Under the pieces are notes generated by a model. The model saw only the letters and a list, made by a program, of their open reading frames with translations, was not told the DNA's origin and made no database searches. From contig JASFYN010000001.1 of assembly GCA_030055615.1 (NCBI GenBank), positions 451,267 through 515,266 on the forward strand: a stretch of 64,000 bases of DNA. Direction: 5' to 3'. Shown here piece after piece: positions 28,372 to 38,483 of the stretch. The position numbers and the translations under genes were made by a program. Source of the stretch: Methanothermobacter sp. GTDB lineage: Archaea; Methanobacteriota; Methanobacteria; Methanobacteriales; DSM-23052. The first letter of the stretch is position 1, and each line of letters begins with the position of its first letter.

Positions 28372-28378
28372 CCACCTG

Positions 28379-28837
28379 TTATTTTAACACGAATCCTTCG
28401 ATGTCAGCATTTATAACACAATCAAAGTCTATTTTCTCGTACCAACCTGCTTTTCTGAACATGTCCATGAAGCAGACGCCGATAACCTTTCCACCTTCTT
28501 TTAGGGCCTCGTCTATCAATTTTTTAACATCTTCGATCTTGGCGCCTATCTTTGGCATTGAAAGGCCTCCTAGGAGTATTAGGGCATCCACCTTATATGG
28601 GTTTACGTCTCCTAGTTCAACACCATAATCAGTTAATATGAGTTCTCTAGCCTTCTTAAAGTCTGTGTTTGGAATGAAGATGCTCTTTTTGTCCCTTGCA
28701 GCGTATGCAAAAAGTTCTGCGAAGGGTGTGCACACTCCAGGGACGCCAGCATATCCAATTGTCTCAACATCCGCAACTTCTTCCCTGAAAGCCGTTAAAT
28801 TGCCTTTTATACCTTTAAACTCTTTAACCTTCTCCAT
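28379..28837 (-). CDS. DUF2124 family protein
   Basis: About 152 residues of the methanogen-specific DUF2124 family: GVPGVCTPFAELFAYAARDK, ALILLGGLSMPK and KVIGVCFMDMFRKAGW. The alternating strands and Gly-rich loops suggest a Rossmann-like fold, and the two conserved Cys may matter. ATG 28837 is preferred over ATG 28852, because the TATA box (TTATATATTATA, about 28866-28877) places the transcription start near 28845. The function is unknown. Confidence 0.78.
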   Translation of the reverse strand: MEKVKEFKGIKGNLTAFREEVADVETIGYAGVPGVCTPFAELFAYAARDKKSIFIPNTDFKKARELILTDYGVELGDVNPYKVDALILLGGLSMPKIGAKIEDVKKLIDEALKEGGKVIGVCFMDMFRKAGWYEKIDFDCVINADIEGFVLK

Positions 28838-28909
28838 TATAACCAACTCCATCGCAATTTATATTGTTATAATATATAAGATATATAGGGATAACGCTTT
28901 GGGGGTAGA

Positions 28910-29464
28910 TTGATTGGATTAGAAATTGAAAATTTAAAAAAAGCTCTTGAGATGATCACTTCTTCAAGAGGATTTTATAGGCTCATCCCAGAGGTGAGAA
29001 CGAATATAGTGATGGCGAAGGAAAATGCTAGGACAATTAATGACGTGGCCGGGATCCCGGGGAGGATCACGGTCCACAAAAGAGAAGTCTTTGCATGCAG
29101 AGAACCGGAATATGGGGCTTCTTCACATTTAGCACGTCTCATATTAGAGATAAGAAAATATGATCCCACTCGAAGGAGTGGAATTAATATAAAATATGAT
29201 AAGGCCATCATAGAATTTTGTGAGAGGATGGGCCTTAAAGTTTCATATTATGATAGAAGAAAAGAGCCAATGGAGATCAAAGGAAAAGAAGGCGCAACCA
29301 TACCATGGGGTGTTAAAGTAGCCATTAAGAGGATAGGTATGGTACCTGATGTAATATACCATAAGGGGGATTGGGGAAAAGAGCCCATGATAGTATTATT
29401 GGCATCTGATGCTATTGAAGCTGCTAGAATGGCTATAAAGATAGGGGAGGAAGTTAGAATATGA
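28910..29464 (+). CDS. Stand-alone ThiN-domain protein
   Basis: A 184-residue ThiN domain (archaeal thiamine-phosphate synthase fold). [17 protein letters not shown] and the phosphate-binding [20 protein letters not shown] are visible. In most archaea ThiN is fused to ThiD or to a DNA-binding HTH; here neither is present. It overlaps the SIS-domain gene by 4 bases (ATGA), so the pair is coupled. Thiamine phosphate synthesis is one possibility; a phosphosugar-related activity with the SIS protein is another. The TTG start follows GGGGGT. Confidence 0.78.
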   Translation: MIGLEIENLKKALEMITSSRGFYRLIPEVRTNIVMAKENARTINDVAGIPGRITVHKREVFACREPEYGASSHLARLILEIRKYDPTRRSGINIKYDKAIIEFCERMGLKVSYYDRRKEPMEIKGKEGATIPWGVKVAIKRIGMVPDVIYHKGDWGKEPMIVLLASDAIEAARMAIKIGEEVRI

Positions 29465-30465
29465 AGTATGATATGTATCATGAAATACTTCAACAACCAC
29501 GATCAATGACGAAAACATTGAAAAGAGAAAAATCTCATATGGATGAAATTTCAGATGAATTAAGGGAATATGATAAAATATACCTTATAGGATGTGGAAG
29601 TTCCCTCTCAACATGCTATTCTGTGCGTGATGCTATTAACATCTGTTATGATATGGATATAAGTATATTCACAGGTTATGAATTTCTTTACCATAAAAAA
29701 ATCCAAGATAAAGATTCTATCATCATATTAACTTCACAGTCTGGTGAAACAGCGGATACTCTTGCAGCATTGCGAAAAGCAAAGAAATATAACTTGAAAA
29801 CCATAACAATAACCAATGAGCCTACCAGTACTATGGCAAGGGAATCAGATGATGTAATATTGACACATTGTCAGCGGGAGAATGCCATAGTAGCGACAAA
29901 AACATACATAAACCAGTTACTCTGCCTATATTATATCCTATTTGGAGTCTATGATGATGAATTTTCAAAGAATATACTCAAGGACCTTGAGAAGTTACCA
30001 AGCGCCATTAATAGGCTTATAAAGGAAACAGAAGAGGAGAACAAGCTTCTTGCATTTGAATTCAAGGATGATGATATGTTTTATTGTATGGGGAGCGGTC
30101 CAAATTATGGTCTCGCCTATAAACTTGCAATGACCATGTTCATGGAAGGAGCGCTTAAACATGCCTGTCCGCTTTATTCAGGAGAATTTAGACATGGATT
30201 GATTGAAAAAGTTGAAGATGGTGTCCCAATAGTATTCCTAGAGGCCGACCTTCCGGGTGATGTTCTAACGAGGAAATCTATTGAATTCTGCGAGAAAATC
30301 AATGCAAAGAATATAATCTTTTCAATGAAGGATTACAGTAACCTTAACAGTCTATTATCACCCTTTATATTGGTCATACCACTTGAATGGTTCATCTATT
30401 ATCTAGCATCTTATAACAACAAGGATCCTGGGAGCACAAGACATATTGGGAAAGTGAGATACTAA
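29461..30465 (+). CDS. Double SIS-domain sugar isomerase/deaminase-like protein
   Basis: A 334-residue protein with two SIS domains, like the isomerase half of GlmS without the glutaminase domain. Motifs are [16 protein letters not shown] (about 40-55), [18 protein letters not shown], and [16 protein letters not shown]. Such proteins isomerise or deaminate aminosugar phosphates, or bind phosphosugars. The glutaminase domain is absent. Translational coupling to a ThiN protein is unusual. Confidence 0.83.
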   Translation: MKYDMYHEILQQPRSMTKTLKREKSHMDEISDELREYDKIYLIGCGSSLSTCYSVRDAINICYDMDISIFTGYEFLYHKKIQDKDSIIILTSQSGETADTLAALRKAKKYNLKTITITNEPTSTMARESDDVILTHCQRENAIVATKTYINQLLCLYYILFGVYDDEFSKNILKDLEKLPSAINRLIKETEEENKLLAFEFKDDDMFYCMGSGPNYGLAYKLAMTMFMEGALKHACPLYSGEFRHGLIEKVEDGVPIVFLEADLPGDVLTRKSIEFCEKINAKNIIFSMKDYSNLNSLLSPFILVIPLEWFIYYLASYNNKDPGSTRHIGKVRY

Positions 30466-30492
30466 GAGGATATGAAATAGGAAAAATGGGTT

Positions 30493-30960
30493 TTATTCTA
30501 CTTTGAGGGTGTGTTTCTTTTTAACTTCCACCTTTGGAAGTTCTACTGTTAGAACACCATCTTTGAATGTTGCTTTAGCCTCATCCACTTTTATCTTAGT
30601 TGGTAATTTCAGTTCTCTCCTTGCTTCACCATATCGGCGCTCTTTTTTCACGTAATTGGCTTCCTCCACTTCTATTTCTTCCTTGAAATCTGCTGTTATG
30701 GTAATACTGTCCTCCGTTAATTCTATATTTATGTCCTCCTTTTTAACCCCTGGAAGATCTGTTTTTATAATAAGTTTATCATCGGTTTCTATAAGGTCAA
30801 GGGTTGGTTTCTCTGGTAGAGCTTCTGTATACTCTGATATTTTCTTTTCAAATTCTTTTTGCATTTCTCTCATATTCTTTATCATATCTTCTATCATCTT
30901 TTCAGCCATTAATCTTCTTTTTTCCAACATGCTGAAAGGCTTTTCTAGTTTTTTTCTCAT
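30493..30960 (-). CDS. hsp20: Small heat shock protein Hsp20
   Basis: A 155-residue alpha-crystallin type chaperone. Residues 1-45 are a charged helical N terminus (EKMIEDMIKNMREMQKEFEK); the alpha-crystallin domain follows with LIIKTDLPGVKKEDINIEL and FKDGVLTVELPK. The GVLTVELPK strand is a hallmark. Its ATG has a strong GGAGGG site six bases upstream, inside the NOG1-like gene, which it overlaps by 59 bases in another frame. Confidence 0.93.
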   Translation of the reverse strand: MRKKLEKPFSMLEKRRLMAEKMIEDMIKNMREMQKEFEKKISEYTEALPEKPTLDLIETDDKLIIKTDLPGVKKEDINIELTEDSITITADFKEEIEVEEANYVKKERRYGEARRELKLPTKIKVDEAKATFKDGVLTVELPKVEVKKKHTLKVE

Positions 30961-31945
30961 GCAAACCCTCCAATCTTTTTATTAAGCTAGAGACCCCCTC
31001 ATCTTCTAATGCAGAGATTAGTATAGGATCCTCAACCTTTATAGTATATTTTTTGATATACTTAATATTTTCTATGAGGTCCATCTTGTTAAACACACAG
31101 ATAAATGGTATCCTGAATATCTTTTTTAAGTCCTTGAAAAGATTATATTGACTCTCCATAGGATAACCGCAAGTTTCAGAGGCGTCAAAAATGAATAATA
31201 TGATGTCAGCCAAATTTTCCAAGGCGACCATAGCCTTTAATTCTATGTTGTTCATTTCATCGATTGGACGATCTAAAAGTCCTGGAGTATCTATGATTTG
31301 GATTTTGTTCCATTTCATCTCAAGGTAGCCTATTTGGAGCCCTTTTGTGGTGAAGGGATACTCTGCAACTTTTGGCTTGGCACCGGTTAATCTTCGCAAT
31401 ATTGTTGATTTCCCAACATTTGGGAATCCAGCGATAACAACAGTGAAGGCATTAAAATCTACTGTGGGCATGTTTTTTAACTTGTTCCTCGTAAAATCCA
31501 AGAAATCTAAGTCGTCCCCAATTTTTTTTATAACAGATGATATTCTACCATATGCCTCTCTCCTGATAGATGATGCTAAAGAGGGCCTTGATTTCCTTAT
31601 ACGCTTCCTGTATTCCCTTTCAAGTTGGCTGATTATGCTAGCGGCCCAGTTAATAGCCCCTAATGATTTTTTCAATGGATCTATCCCTACTGTTACGTCA
31701 ATGTAATCTTGGTAGAATTCTGGCAAGCTTTCAATATCTGGTGTGCGTTCTATTATTAATTTTAATTTGTCTTTGATGATGTTACAAGCTGTTTGGATCC
31801 TTATAATCTCTATCGTCTTAGCCTTTTTTTGACTTGGTATTCTTGAGGTGCGAGCGGCTGATGCGGCTTTCCTAGCCCTACTAAATGCTTTGTTTAAGAG
31901 TTCTTCACTCGTTGGGATTGGTGGTAGTCTCATGGCCTTTTTCAC
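30902..31945 (-). CDS. NOG1-like Obg-family GTPase
   Basis: A 347-residue GTPase. The N-terminal helical domain resembles Nog1; the G domain has G1 GFPNVGKST (about residues 174-182), G3 DTPG, G4 NKMD and G5 SALEDEG. Archaeal and eukaryotic Nog1 proteins act in large-subunit ribosome assembly. The GTG start overlaps the AMMECR1 stop (GTGA) after AAGGATC. Its 3' end contains the first 59 bases of hsp20. Confidence 0.88.
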   Translation of the reverse strand: MKKAMRLPPIPTSEELLNKAFSRARKAASAARTSRIPSQKKAKTIEIIRIQTACNIIKDKLKLIIERTPDIESLPEFYQDYIDVTVGIDPLKKSLGAINWAASIISQLEREYRKRIRKSRPSLASSIRREAYGRISSVIKKIGDDLDFLDFTRNKLKNMPTVDFNAFTVVIAGFPNVGKSTILRRLTGAKPKVAEYPFTTKGLQIGYLEMKWNKIQIIDTPGLLDRPIDEMNNIELKAMVALENLADIILFIFDASETCGYPMESQYNLFKDLKKIFRIPFICVFNKMDLIENIKYIKKYTIKVEDPILISALEDEGVSSLIKRLEGLHEKKTRKAFQHVGKKKING

Positions 31946-32511
31946 TTTGATCCTTTTTCTTGGAATATCTGGGCCTGGAATTTGTAGACTTTTGTGTCCT
32001 GGTCATACCAACAGTCTGGGGGTAGGCCCGCCTTTAGGCATGTATTGCAGAGGAATTCTTCTTCGTCAAAATTCCACTCGACGGCGACTTGGGGTAATAA
32101 TAGGCCTTTATAGGGTCCTTTTTCGATGATGAGTCCATCCACTCCCACTTTTATCCTCTTGGGGTATTCTCTTGGATCCTCTACTTTTATGGGTTCTGGT
32201 TTTGTGAGTACACTCACTTCTATTTGAATTTCTTCGAGTTCTTCCACTGTTACTGGGGGAAACCTCGGGTCTGATGTTGCTGATGCCACAGCAGCTTCTA
32301 TAACACCCTTTATTAAAGGTTTTATCGGCTCTGGGAACCCTATACATCCTCTAAGATCTCCATTTTTATTTAATGTTACGAACACTCCCATCTTCTCTTT
32401 TAAATGGGACGGAACCCTTGGGGGGTCTATTATCTTACCCTTTTTTAGGTATGTTTTTATGGCTTTTCTAGCAATTTTTATGAGCAGTCTGCCATCTTCT
32501 TTTGAAAGCAT
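31942..32511 (-). CDS. AMMECR1-domain protein
   Basis: A 189-residue AMMECR1/TIGR00296 family protein. GVFVTLNKNGDLRGCIGFPE carries the invariant LRGCIG motif (about residues 53-58), and LLLPQVAVEWNFDEEEFLCN the second conserved block. The family is universal in archaea and eukaryotes with an undefined role, possibly enzymatic around the LRGCIG pocket. AAGGTG precedes the ATG. It lies between tldD and the NOG1-like GTPase. Confidence 0.9.
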   Translation of the reverse strand: MLSKEDGRLLIKIARKAIKTYLKKGKIIDPPRVPSHLKEKMGVFVTLNKNGDLRGCIGFPEPIKPLIKGVIEAAVASATSDPRFPPVTVEELEEIQIEVSVLTKPEPIKVEDPREYPKRIKVGVDGLIIEKGPYKGLLLPQVAVEWNFDEEEFLCNTCLKAGLPPDCWYDQDTKVYKFQAQIFQEKGSK

Positions 32512-32530
32512 CTATTATCACCTTAAATTT

Positions 32531-33892
32531 TTATCCGCTCCCACCCACCATCACTTCTCTAAGTCGTAGGTGAGGTCCACCATCACCTACAGGTACTGTT
32601 TGTCCTGCTTTCCCACAAAATCCAATATTCATTTTGAAATCTGACCCTATGGCATCGACCTTTTTAAGGGTTTCTGTGATATCCCCTGATAATGAAACAT
32701 CTCTAAGGGGTTCCTTTATCTCACCATCTTTTATTAGGAAGGATTCAGCTGCATTGAACTGAAATATTCCCTTGCCTGTGTCCACTTGTCCTCCCCGAGA
32801 ACCTTTAAGGTATATCCCATATTCAATGTCTTCAATCATCTCCTCGAAATTCCAGTCACCAGGTTCTATGTAGGTGTTGCTCATTCTTACAATAGGGTTT
32901 TCGCTTATAATTGAACGTGCATTACCTGTCGGTTCAAGGCCTAGTTTCTGGGCTGTCTCCCTTGATGTTAAATATGATTTTAGGATACCTTTCTCCACGA
33001 GTATTGTGGGTGATGCTTTCACGCCTTCTGCATCATAATGGTAGTGTCCAAAGGCGTCTATTGTGGGATCATCTACTATTGTAACATTCTTTGATCCTAT
33101 TCTTTCACCGATACGATCTTTGAGTATTGAATCATCTTGGAGCACGAGGTCCGCCTCTGTTGCATGCCCCAATGCTTCATGTATAAGGACTCCTGTAAGT
33201 TTAGGGTCTGTTAAGATAGTGAATTTACCTGAAGGTGGACTGTGGGCTGATAATAATCTAACAGCTTTTTCGCTGGTTTCTCTACCTAGCCTTTCAAGAT
33301 CTTCTTCTTCAAGTATCTCGAAACCATGGCAACCTCCAATATTATCATGTCCCATTTGAATTTGCAAGCCATCAGAAGCTACTGTATTTAAGAACAGGGC
33401 TACCCTCACTTCCTCTGATTCTATAGATGATCCCTCAGAATTGAAGAAAATAGTTTTTGTTTCACTATCCACGTAATTTATAGTGGTACTTATAATCTTG
33501 TCTATGGAGGCTGCGCCATGTAATTCTAGAAGTGTTCTTTTTTTATCCTCGATTGACACAGTAGAGGGTGGTATTTTAGCTTTAGAGCCTATTCTGTCAA
33601 CTATCGGTGGATATGATGCCATTTCAGCATCCCCACCCACCCTCTCGGATAATTTGAGGGCTTTTTCAGCTATTTCATCAATCTTTGACGGATTAGAAGT
33701 ATAAGCCAAGCCCCATGAGCCTTTATTAAGAACCCTGACACGTATACCCGTGTCATGGCCTGTTTTAATCTCCTGTATTTTACCATCCTTCATGAGAAGG
33801 GAATTGCTAAATGATTCTCCCATTCTTATATCGGCATAATCGGCTTTCTCTACAAGCCAATGAATTGTCTTCTCAAAGACATTAGTGTCCAA
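32531..33892 (-). CDS. tldD: Metalloprotease TldD
   Basis: A ~453-residue TldD-type zinc metalloprotease. The site HEALGHATEADLV (HExxxH) binds zinc, and the C-terminal CGKAGQTVPVGDGGPHLR block is typical. With TldE it degrades small peptides, as in microcin maturation; a general peptidase role is likely in archaea. The start is TTG 33892 after AGAGGTTGAT; the 34 extra upstream residues look unlike TldD. No tldE partner lies within the window, though TldD/TldE pairs are often adjacent. Confidence 0.9.
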   Translation of the reverse strand: MDTNVFEKTIHWLVEKADYADIRMGESFSNSLLMKDGKIQEIKTGHDTGIRVRVLNKGSWGLAYTSNPSKIDEIAEKALKLSERVGGDAEMASYPPIVDRIGSKAKIPPSTVSIEDKKRTLLELHGAASIDKIISTTINYVDSETKTIFFNSEGSSIESEEVRVALFLNTVASDGLQIQMGHDNIGGCHGFEILEEEDLERLGRETSEKAVRLLSAHSPPSGKFTILTDPKLTGVLIHEALGHATEADLVLQDDSILKDRIGERIGSKNVTIVDDPTIDAFGHYHYDAEGVKASPTILVEKGILKSYLTSRETAQKLGLEPTGNARSIISENPIVRMSNTYIEPGDWNFEEMIEDIEYGIYLKGSRGGQVDTGKGIFQFNAAESFLIKDGEIKEPLRDVSLSGDITETLKKVDAIGSDFKMNIGFCGKAGQTVPVGDGGPHLRLREVMVGGSG

Positions 33893-34076
33893 TTTTATCA
33901 ACCTCTTAGATGTTCTTTTACTCTCCCAGGAAGATTTTGGGACAGTGAGACAATTTTGGGAGCTTTTAAATTCTCTAATCCTGAAACAAGACATTTAAAA
34001 AATTCTTGAAAGTTTTGTTATTTTGTATTAGGGGCCTCCTAGTTGCTTATTAGAGTGGGATGGGTGGATAATTTTT

Positions 34077-34134
34077 ATAGGACTAATTATATAATTACAC
34101 AGACATAAACCCTATCTTTTTGGGGGATGTGATA
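34077..34134 (+). promoter_or_regulatory. Promoter of the aspartate-semialdehyde sulfurtransferase operon
   Basis: AATTATATAATT at about 34085-34096 is a 12-bp palindromic TATA element. GGGGGATGTGAT follows as the ribosome-binding site before TTG 34137. The rest of the 33893-34136 gap shows only two ATTTTGGGA direct repeats, 19 bases apart, near the tldD start (about 33939 and 33955). Confidence 0.5.
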
Positions 34135-34136
34135 TT

Positions 34137-35687
34137 TTGAAGACCATCAATGAGATAAATCAGAAGATCAAGGATGGGGATGCTGTTGTGGTCACAGCAT
34201 CTGAAATGACAGAGATAGTGGCTGAAAACGGGCCTAAGGAGGCTGCCCGTGAAGTAGATGTTGTAACAACCGGTACATTCGGTGCTATGTGTTCATCGGG
34301 GGCTTTTTTAAATTTTGGACATTCTGATCCCCCTATTAAAATGGCTAGAACCTATCTTAATGGTGTTGAACTTTACTCCGGTCTTGCGGCGGTGGACGCA
34401 TATATAGGCGCGGCACAGCCTAACAAGGACCCAGAACTTGGATTGGATTATGGTGGGGCGCATGTCATAGAAGATCTTATAAAAGGTGAAGAAATAGAGT
34501 TGGTCGCTGAAGCATATGGAACAGACTGTTACCCACTAAAGCATGTTGAAACCTTGATAACCTTGGATAAACTCAACCAGGCTATAATGGTTAATCCGCG
34601 TAATTGTTATCAGAATTATGCTGTTGCAGTTAATTCCACTGATGAGACACTATATACTTATATGGGCACACTTTTACCCAATTATGGTAATGTAACCTAT
34701 TCAAGTGCAGGGGAACTCAGCCCACTTATAAACGACCCTTACTTCCAGACCATCGGCTTCGGTACAAAGGTTTTCTTATGCGGAGCAGAAGGTTATATTG
34801 TCGGTGAAGGCACACAACATTCAACTGATGTCGAAAGAAGGCATGGTGTACCCACAACCTCTGCAGGTACATTAATGTTAAAGGGTGACATGAAAAAGAT
34901 GAACCCGGAATTTTTAAGGGCGGCTACAATGCCAAAATATGGGCCAACCCTCTATGTTGGAGTTGGCATACCCATACCCGTACTTAACGAGGATATAGCA
35001 GCATCTACAGGTATCAGTGACGAGGATATCACATGTAAGGTTGTTGATTATGGTGTGCCACGCAGAGAAAGGCCAGTAGTTAAGGAAACTAATTATAAAG
35101 AGCTTAAGAGTGGTAAAATCGAGATAAATGGCATGGAAGTTCCGACTTCTCCATTATCATCATTGAAAAAGGCCAGGATAATAGCAGAAGAACTTAAAAA
35201 GTTAATAGAAAAAAGCGAATTCCTACTTACATCCCCAATTTATAGGCTACCATCAAGAGGTTATACTCTAAGGCCCCTTGAAATCAGAAAACCATCGATA
35301 CTAGTGCGGGAATTAGAAAGTAAACCGGTGATAGTCACACACCCGGATGAGAATATCAAGGAAGTTGCAAGAAAACTTGTTGAAAACAATATTAACCACA
35401 TTCCTGTCGTTGACGAAGAAGGGATACTCCAAGGGATCGTGACATCATGGGATATAGCTGATGCAGTTGCAAAGGGTAAAACCAGCCTCCAAGATGTTAT
35501 GACGAAGAAGGTTATAATCGCCAGGGAAGACGAACCCGTAGAAGTGGTTGCACGTAGAATAGATAAATATGATATTTCTGGGTTGCCAATAGTTGATTCA
35601 GATAACAAGGTCAAAGGTATTATAACAGCGGAGGACATATCAAGGCTCGTGGGGAAGAAGATGGATAGAGGGGGAGAATCCATATGA
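34137..35687 (+). CDS. L-aspartate semialdehyde sulfurtransferase with CBS pair
   Basis: A 516-residue DUF39 protein (MA1821 family) with two C-terminal CBS domains ([18 protein letters not shown] and [18 protein letters not shown]). Cys52 (GAMCSSGAF) and Cys131 (GTDCYPLKH) match the pair of conserved cysteines expected for sulfur transfer. With its ferredoxin partner it makes homocysteine from aspartate semialdehyde and a sulfide-derived persulfide in methanogens. The CBS pair probably senses an adenosyl ligand such as S-adenosylmethionine. Start TTG 34137; the next gene overlaps by 4 bases. Confidence 0.9.
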   Translation: MKTINEINQKIKDGDAVVVTASEMTEIVAENGPKEAAREVDVVTTGTFGAMCSSGAFLNFGHSDPPIKMARTYLNGVELYSGLAAVDAYIGAAQPNKDPELGLDYGGAHVIEDLIKGEEIELVAEAYGTDCYPLKHVETLITLDKLNQAIMVNPRNCYQNYAVAVNSTDETLYTYMGTLLPNYGNVTYSSAGELSPLINDPYFQTIGFGTKVFLCGAEGYIVGEGTQHSTDVERRHGVPTTSAGTLMLKGDMKKMNPEFLRAATMPKYGPTLYVGVGIPIPVLNEDIAASTGISDEDITCKVVDYGVPRRERPVVKETNYKELKSGKIEINGMEVPTSPLSSLKKARIIAEELKKLIEKSEFLLTSPIYRLPSRGYTLRPLEIRKPSILVRELESKPVIVTHPDENIKEVARKLVENNINHIPVVDEEGILQGIVTSWDIADAVAKGKTSLQDVMTKKVIIAREDEPVEVVARRIDKYDISGLPIVDSDNKVKGIITAEDISRLVGKKMDRGGESI

Positions 35688-36070
35688 AAGCATGGCTAAG
35701 ATTCCTTCCAAGCATCATAGGCAAGGCCATAATATCAGAGACAATAAAGAAATATGATATCGAATTCAACATACTAAGAGCGCATATAACACCCCGTGGG
35801 GGCAAAATGCTAGTTGAAATAAGCGGCCCCGAAGAAAAGGAGAGTATAAAGTTTATAGAGGAGCAAGGTATAGAAGTAAACCCTATAATAAAAGTTGTTA
35901 AAAAGGATAAGGATAAATGCATAGATTGTGGAGCGTGCATATCACTTTGCCCAGTTAAAGCCATTAACATGGAAGAAGATTGGACAGTGGAAATAGATGA
36001 CCAGATTTGTATAGGTTGTGGTTTTTGCGCTAAATCTTGTCCTACAAAATCAATAATCTTGTTTGAATAA
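35684..36070 (+). CDS. NIL-domain ferredoxin partner of the sulfurtransferase
   Basis: 128 residues: an N-terminal NIL-like domain (about 1-75) and two [4Fe-4S] motifs, [12 protein letters not shown] and [12 protein letters not shown]. This is the MA1822-type partner that supplies electrons to the aspartate-semialdehyde sulfurtransferase. The ATG overlaps the preceding stop (ATGA) after GGGGGAG, so the two subunits are made together. Confidence 0.92.
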   Translation: MKAWLRFLPSIIGKAIISETIKKYDIEFNILRAHITPRGGKMLVEISGPEEKESIKFIEEQGIEVNPIIKVVKKDKDKCIDCGACISLCPVKAINMEEDWTVEIDDQICIGCGFCAKSCPTKSIILFE

Positions 36071-36079
36071 AGTGGTTTT

Positions 36080-37270
36080 ATGGTTATAGTCATAGGTTCA
36101 GGGGCTGGTGGCGCCACTATCGCAAGGGAACTTGCAAAAAATAACACTGAAGTGACTATCATAGAGAAAGGCCCCCTCGTACCATCAAAGCATGCATTCA
36201 AATGTTATGATCCACCACCCCAAGGCGTGGACCTTCTTAAAACTTCATGCGTAGGCGGTTCCACCCTTGTAGCGGCTGGAAACGCCATTAGAGTCCTTGA
36301 GGATGATCTAAAGGATTACGGTATAAATATTACAAAAGAACTTGACGAGATAGAAAAAGAACTTAAGGTAAAACCACTCCCAACGACACATATAGGTGAT
36401 GGTACAAAGCTTATAATGGAAAGTGCACATTCACTTGGCCTGCCCATAAGGAGGATGCCAAAATTCATAAACCCTAAAAAGTGTAAACCTTGTGGAAAAT
36501 GCGCCTTCGGGTGTCCAAGGGATGCTAAATGGTCCGCGAAGGAATTCATAGAGGACGCCACAAAGTGGGGTGCTGAACTCATCCAAGAAACTGAAGTTAA
36601 GAACCTTATCATAGAAAATAATAGGATAAGGGGTGTTAAAACCTCGGACGGACCATTGTATGATGAAATTGTGATACTATCCGCGGGGGCGGTTGGAACA
36701 CCAAGACTGCTCCTAAGATCGGGTATAAACGCAGGAGAAACATTCTTCATGGACACTTTCATAACAGTAGGGGGCATATTAGAGGATATACGATTCAATG
36801 AGGAAGTTCAGATGAATGCCATAATTGAAATGGAAAATTTCATATTAGCACCACATTTTGCCAGCCTCATCGCAAAAGAACTCAAAAGAGAAGGATACAA
36901 GGAAAAGGATATCATAGGATTAATGGTTAAAATCGCCGATGAGAATAATGGGAAAGTTAAATTGGATGAGATCACAAAAGAAAACACCCTAAATGATATA
37001 AAGTTGCTTACAAGGGGATCGGCCATTGCAGGTTCCATACTTTCAAATATTGGTGTGGAAACATCCACTATAGTTTCAACGCATCCGAGAGGCGCGCATC
37101 CAGGGGGAACTGCTCCCATAGGTAAAGTAGTAGATGAAAACCTTGAAACAAGTATAAAAGGACTTTATATTGCAGATGCAAGTGTGCTCCCGAGGGCCCC
37201 GGGCGCCCCACCTATCCTCACCATCATGGCCCTTGCACTTAGGCTCGCTAAACACATACTAAAAGGATGA
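36080..37270 (+). CDS. GMC-like FAD oxidoreductase with Fe-S cysteine cluster
   Basis: A 396-residue flavoprotein. The N-terminal FAD loop is VIVIGSGAGGATIARELAK, the C-terminal FAD site is GLYIADASVLPRAPGAPP. Four cysteines (C135, C138, C141, C145; CKPCGKCAFGCP) in the insert suggest a [4Fe-4S] cluster, unusual for GMC proteins. It follows the sulfurtransferase ferredoxin by 9 bases, suggesting electron transfer with it, or a separate dehydrogenase. The substrate is unknown. Confidence 0.82.
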   Translation: MVIVIGSGAGGATIARELAKNNTEVTIIEKGPLVPSKHAFKCYDPPPQGVDLLKTSCVGGSTLVAAGNAIRVLEDDLKDYGINITKELDEIEKELKVKPLPTTHIGDGTKLIMESAHSLGLPIRRMPKFINPKKCKPCGKCAFGCPRDAKWSAKEFIEDATKWGAELIQETEVKNLIIENNRIRGVKTSDGPLYDEIVILSAGAVGTPRLLLRSGINAGETFFMDTFITVGGILEDIRFNEEVQMNAIIEMENFILAPHFASLIAKELKREGYKEKDIIGLMVKIADENNGKVKLDEITKENTLNDIKLLTRGSAIAGSILSNIGVETSTIVSTHPRGAHPGGTAPIGKVVDENLETSIKGLYIADASVLPRAPGAPPILTIMALALRLAKHILKG

Positions 37271-37277
37271 ATTTTGC

Positions 37278-38483
37278 ATGTTTAAAAAATTCTTAATACT
37301 GGTATTGTTTTTTGGACTTTTTTCCATGGTTCAGGTTTCAGCAGCCAATATAGAAATCATATATAATGGGACTGGGGGAAATGTCACAGGGAATTATTAT
37401 ATTAGACAATACACACCCCACCATCCTATAACCCGAGAGGTCATCACAGCAGCTAAAAACGGCACTCCAATGGTAGTATTCGGTAATGGTTCTGGCAAGA
37501 ATGTTATGATTGTTGCGGGTGTTCATGGTAATGAATTACCTCCGCAATTAGCAGCTCTTAAACTCATAGATTATCTTGCAGACAAGAAGATTAATGGTAC
37601 AGTTTATATAGTGCCATTCCTCATCCCATCATCAACAGTAACGTCCTCACGTTATTGGAATGGTCAGAATCCTAATAGTATAGCTAATTACAAGGGGACG
37701 CCAACCAATAGGATAGTGCAAATTGCCAAGGAACGTTTAGTCCAAGCCTTGGGGGATTTCCATTCAACAAAACCCGGCGGAACTCCAGGAAAGGATGCTG
37801 TATTCTGTTCAAGAAAACCAACCTATGAAAGTTACAAGATAGCATATTATATAAGTAAGAACAGCCTCTCTAAACTGATAGTATATGAGAATGCTGGTTT
37901 AGAATATCAAGGAGCCCTAGAGGACGTTTGCAACCTTGGAGGCATACCTAGTGTTACATGTGAGGTTCTCTCCTCACATGGAACTGTGGCTTTGGGTAGT
38001 GTTGACAGATCATTTATGCAAATGATCCTATTACTAAAATATAATAATGTTATACAAGATGCGGTTTTATCAATTTCGCAGTTGGCTACAAGCGCGAATA
38101 CACTAAAAGGTTACTATGAATCCTATAAGAAATTACCTAACAATGTCACCATCAACAATAACTATAATATGGGCCAGGTATTGTATTTGTTCTGTAAAGC
38201 TACATTAAATATAAATAGTGGCAGCACATCCATGATAACTGTGGGTAATGTTGAGAATGCCATGTTATCATCTGGAAACTATAGTAGGGGGAGGATTTAT
38301 AAATCGGAATATTTAAAGGTTGCAGCGAATATCATAGGCTTTATTAAAGTTTATAATCGTGCGCCTAATTATGCTTTTACAAGCCGTGGTAAAATACCAT
38401 TCCAGAAGCTTGTCTATATGTACAGTAAGATTCTAGGCTTTTATAGTGTCAATGGTAGGCTCCCAACTTACGTGAAGCTCTAG
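37278..38483 (+). CDS. Secreted M14/AstE-like amidohydrolase with two pseudomurein-binding repeats
   Basis: 401 residues. A signal peptide ([18 protein letters not shown]) precedes a zinc carboxypeptidase-like domain of the succinylglutamate desuccinylase/M14 class: H and E in [11 protein letters not shown], His in [10 protein letters not shown], and Glu in TCEVLSS. Two C-terminal repeats (from about residues 270 and 350) match pseudomurein-binding repeats, with [15 protein letters not shown] and [16 protein letters not shown]. It is probably exported and anchored to the pseudomurein wall, where it may cleave a peptide or amide bond. It lies 7 bases after the GMC-like gene. Confidence 0.85.
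   Translation: MFKKFLILVLFFGLFSMVQVSAANIEIIYNGTGGNVTGNYYIRQYTPHHPITREVITAAKNGTPMVVFGNGSGKNVMIVAGVHGNELPPQLAALKLIDYLADKKINGTVYIVPFLIPSSTVTSSRYWNGQNPNSIANYKGTPTNRIVQIAKERLVQALGDFHSTKPGGTPGKDAVFCSRKPTYESYKIAYYISKNSLSKLIVYENAGLEYQGALEDVCNLGGIPSVTCEVLSSHGTVALGSVDRSFMQMILLLKYNNVIQDAVLSISQLATSANTLKGYYESYKKLPNNVTINNNYNMGQVLYLFCKATLNINSGSTSMITVGNVENAMLSSGNYSRGRIYKSEYLKVAANIIGFIKVYNRAPNYAFTSRGKIPFQKLVYMYSKILGFYSVNGRLPTYVKL

Noticed and set aside
33930-33970. Operator formed by two ATTTTGGGA direct repeats near the tldD start
   Set aside because: Only two short AT-rich copies, 19 bases apart, with no promoter element placed to use them; may be chance.
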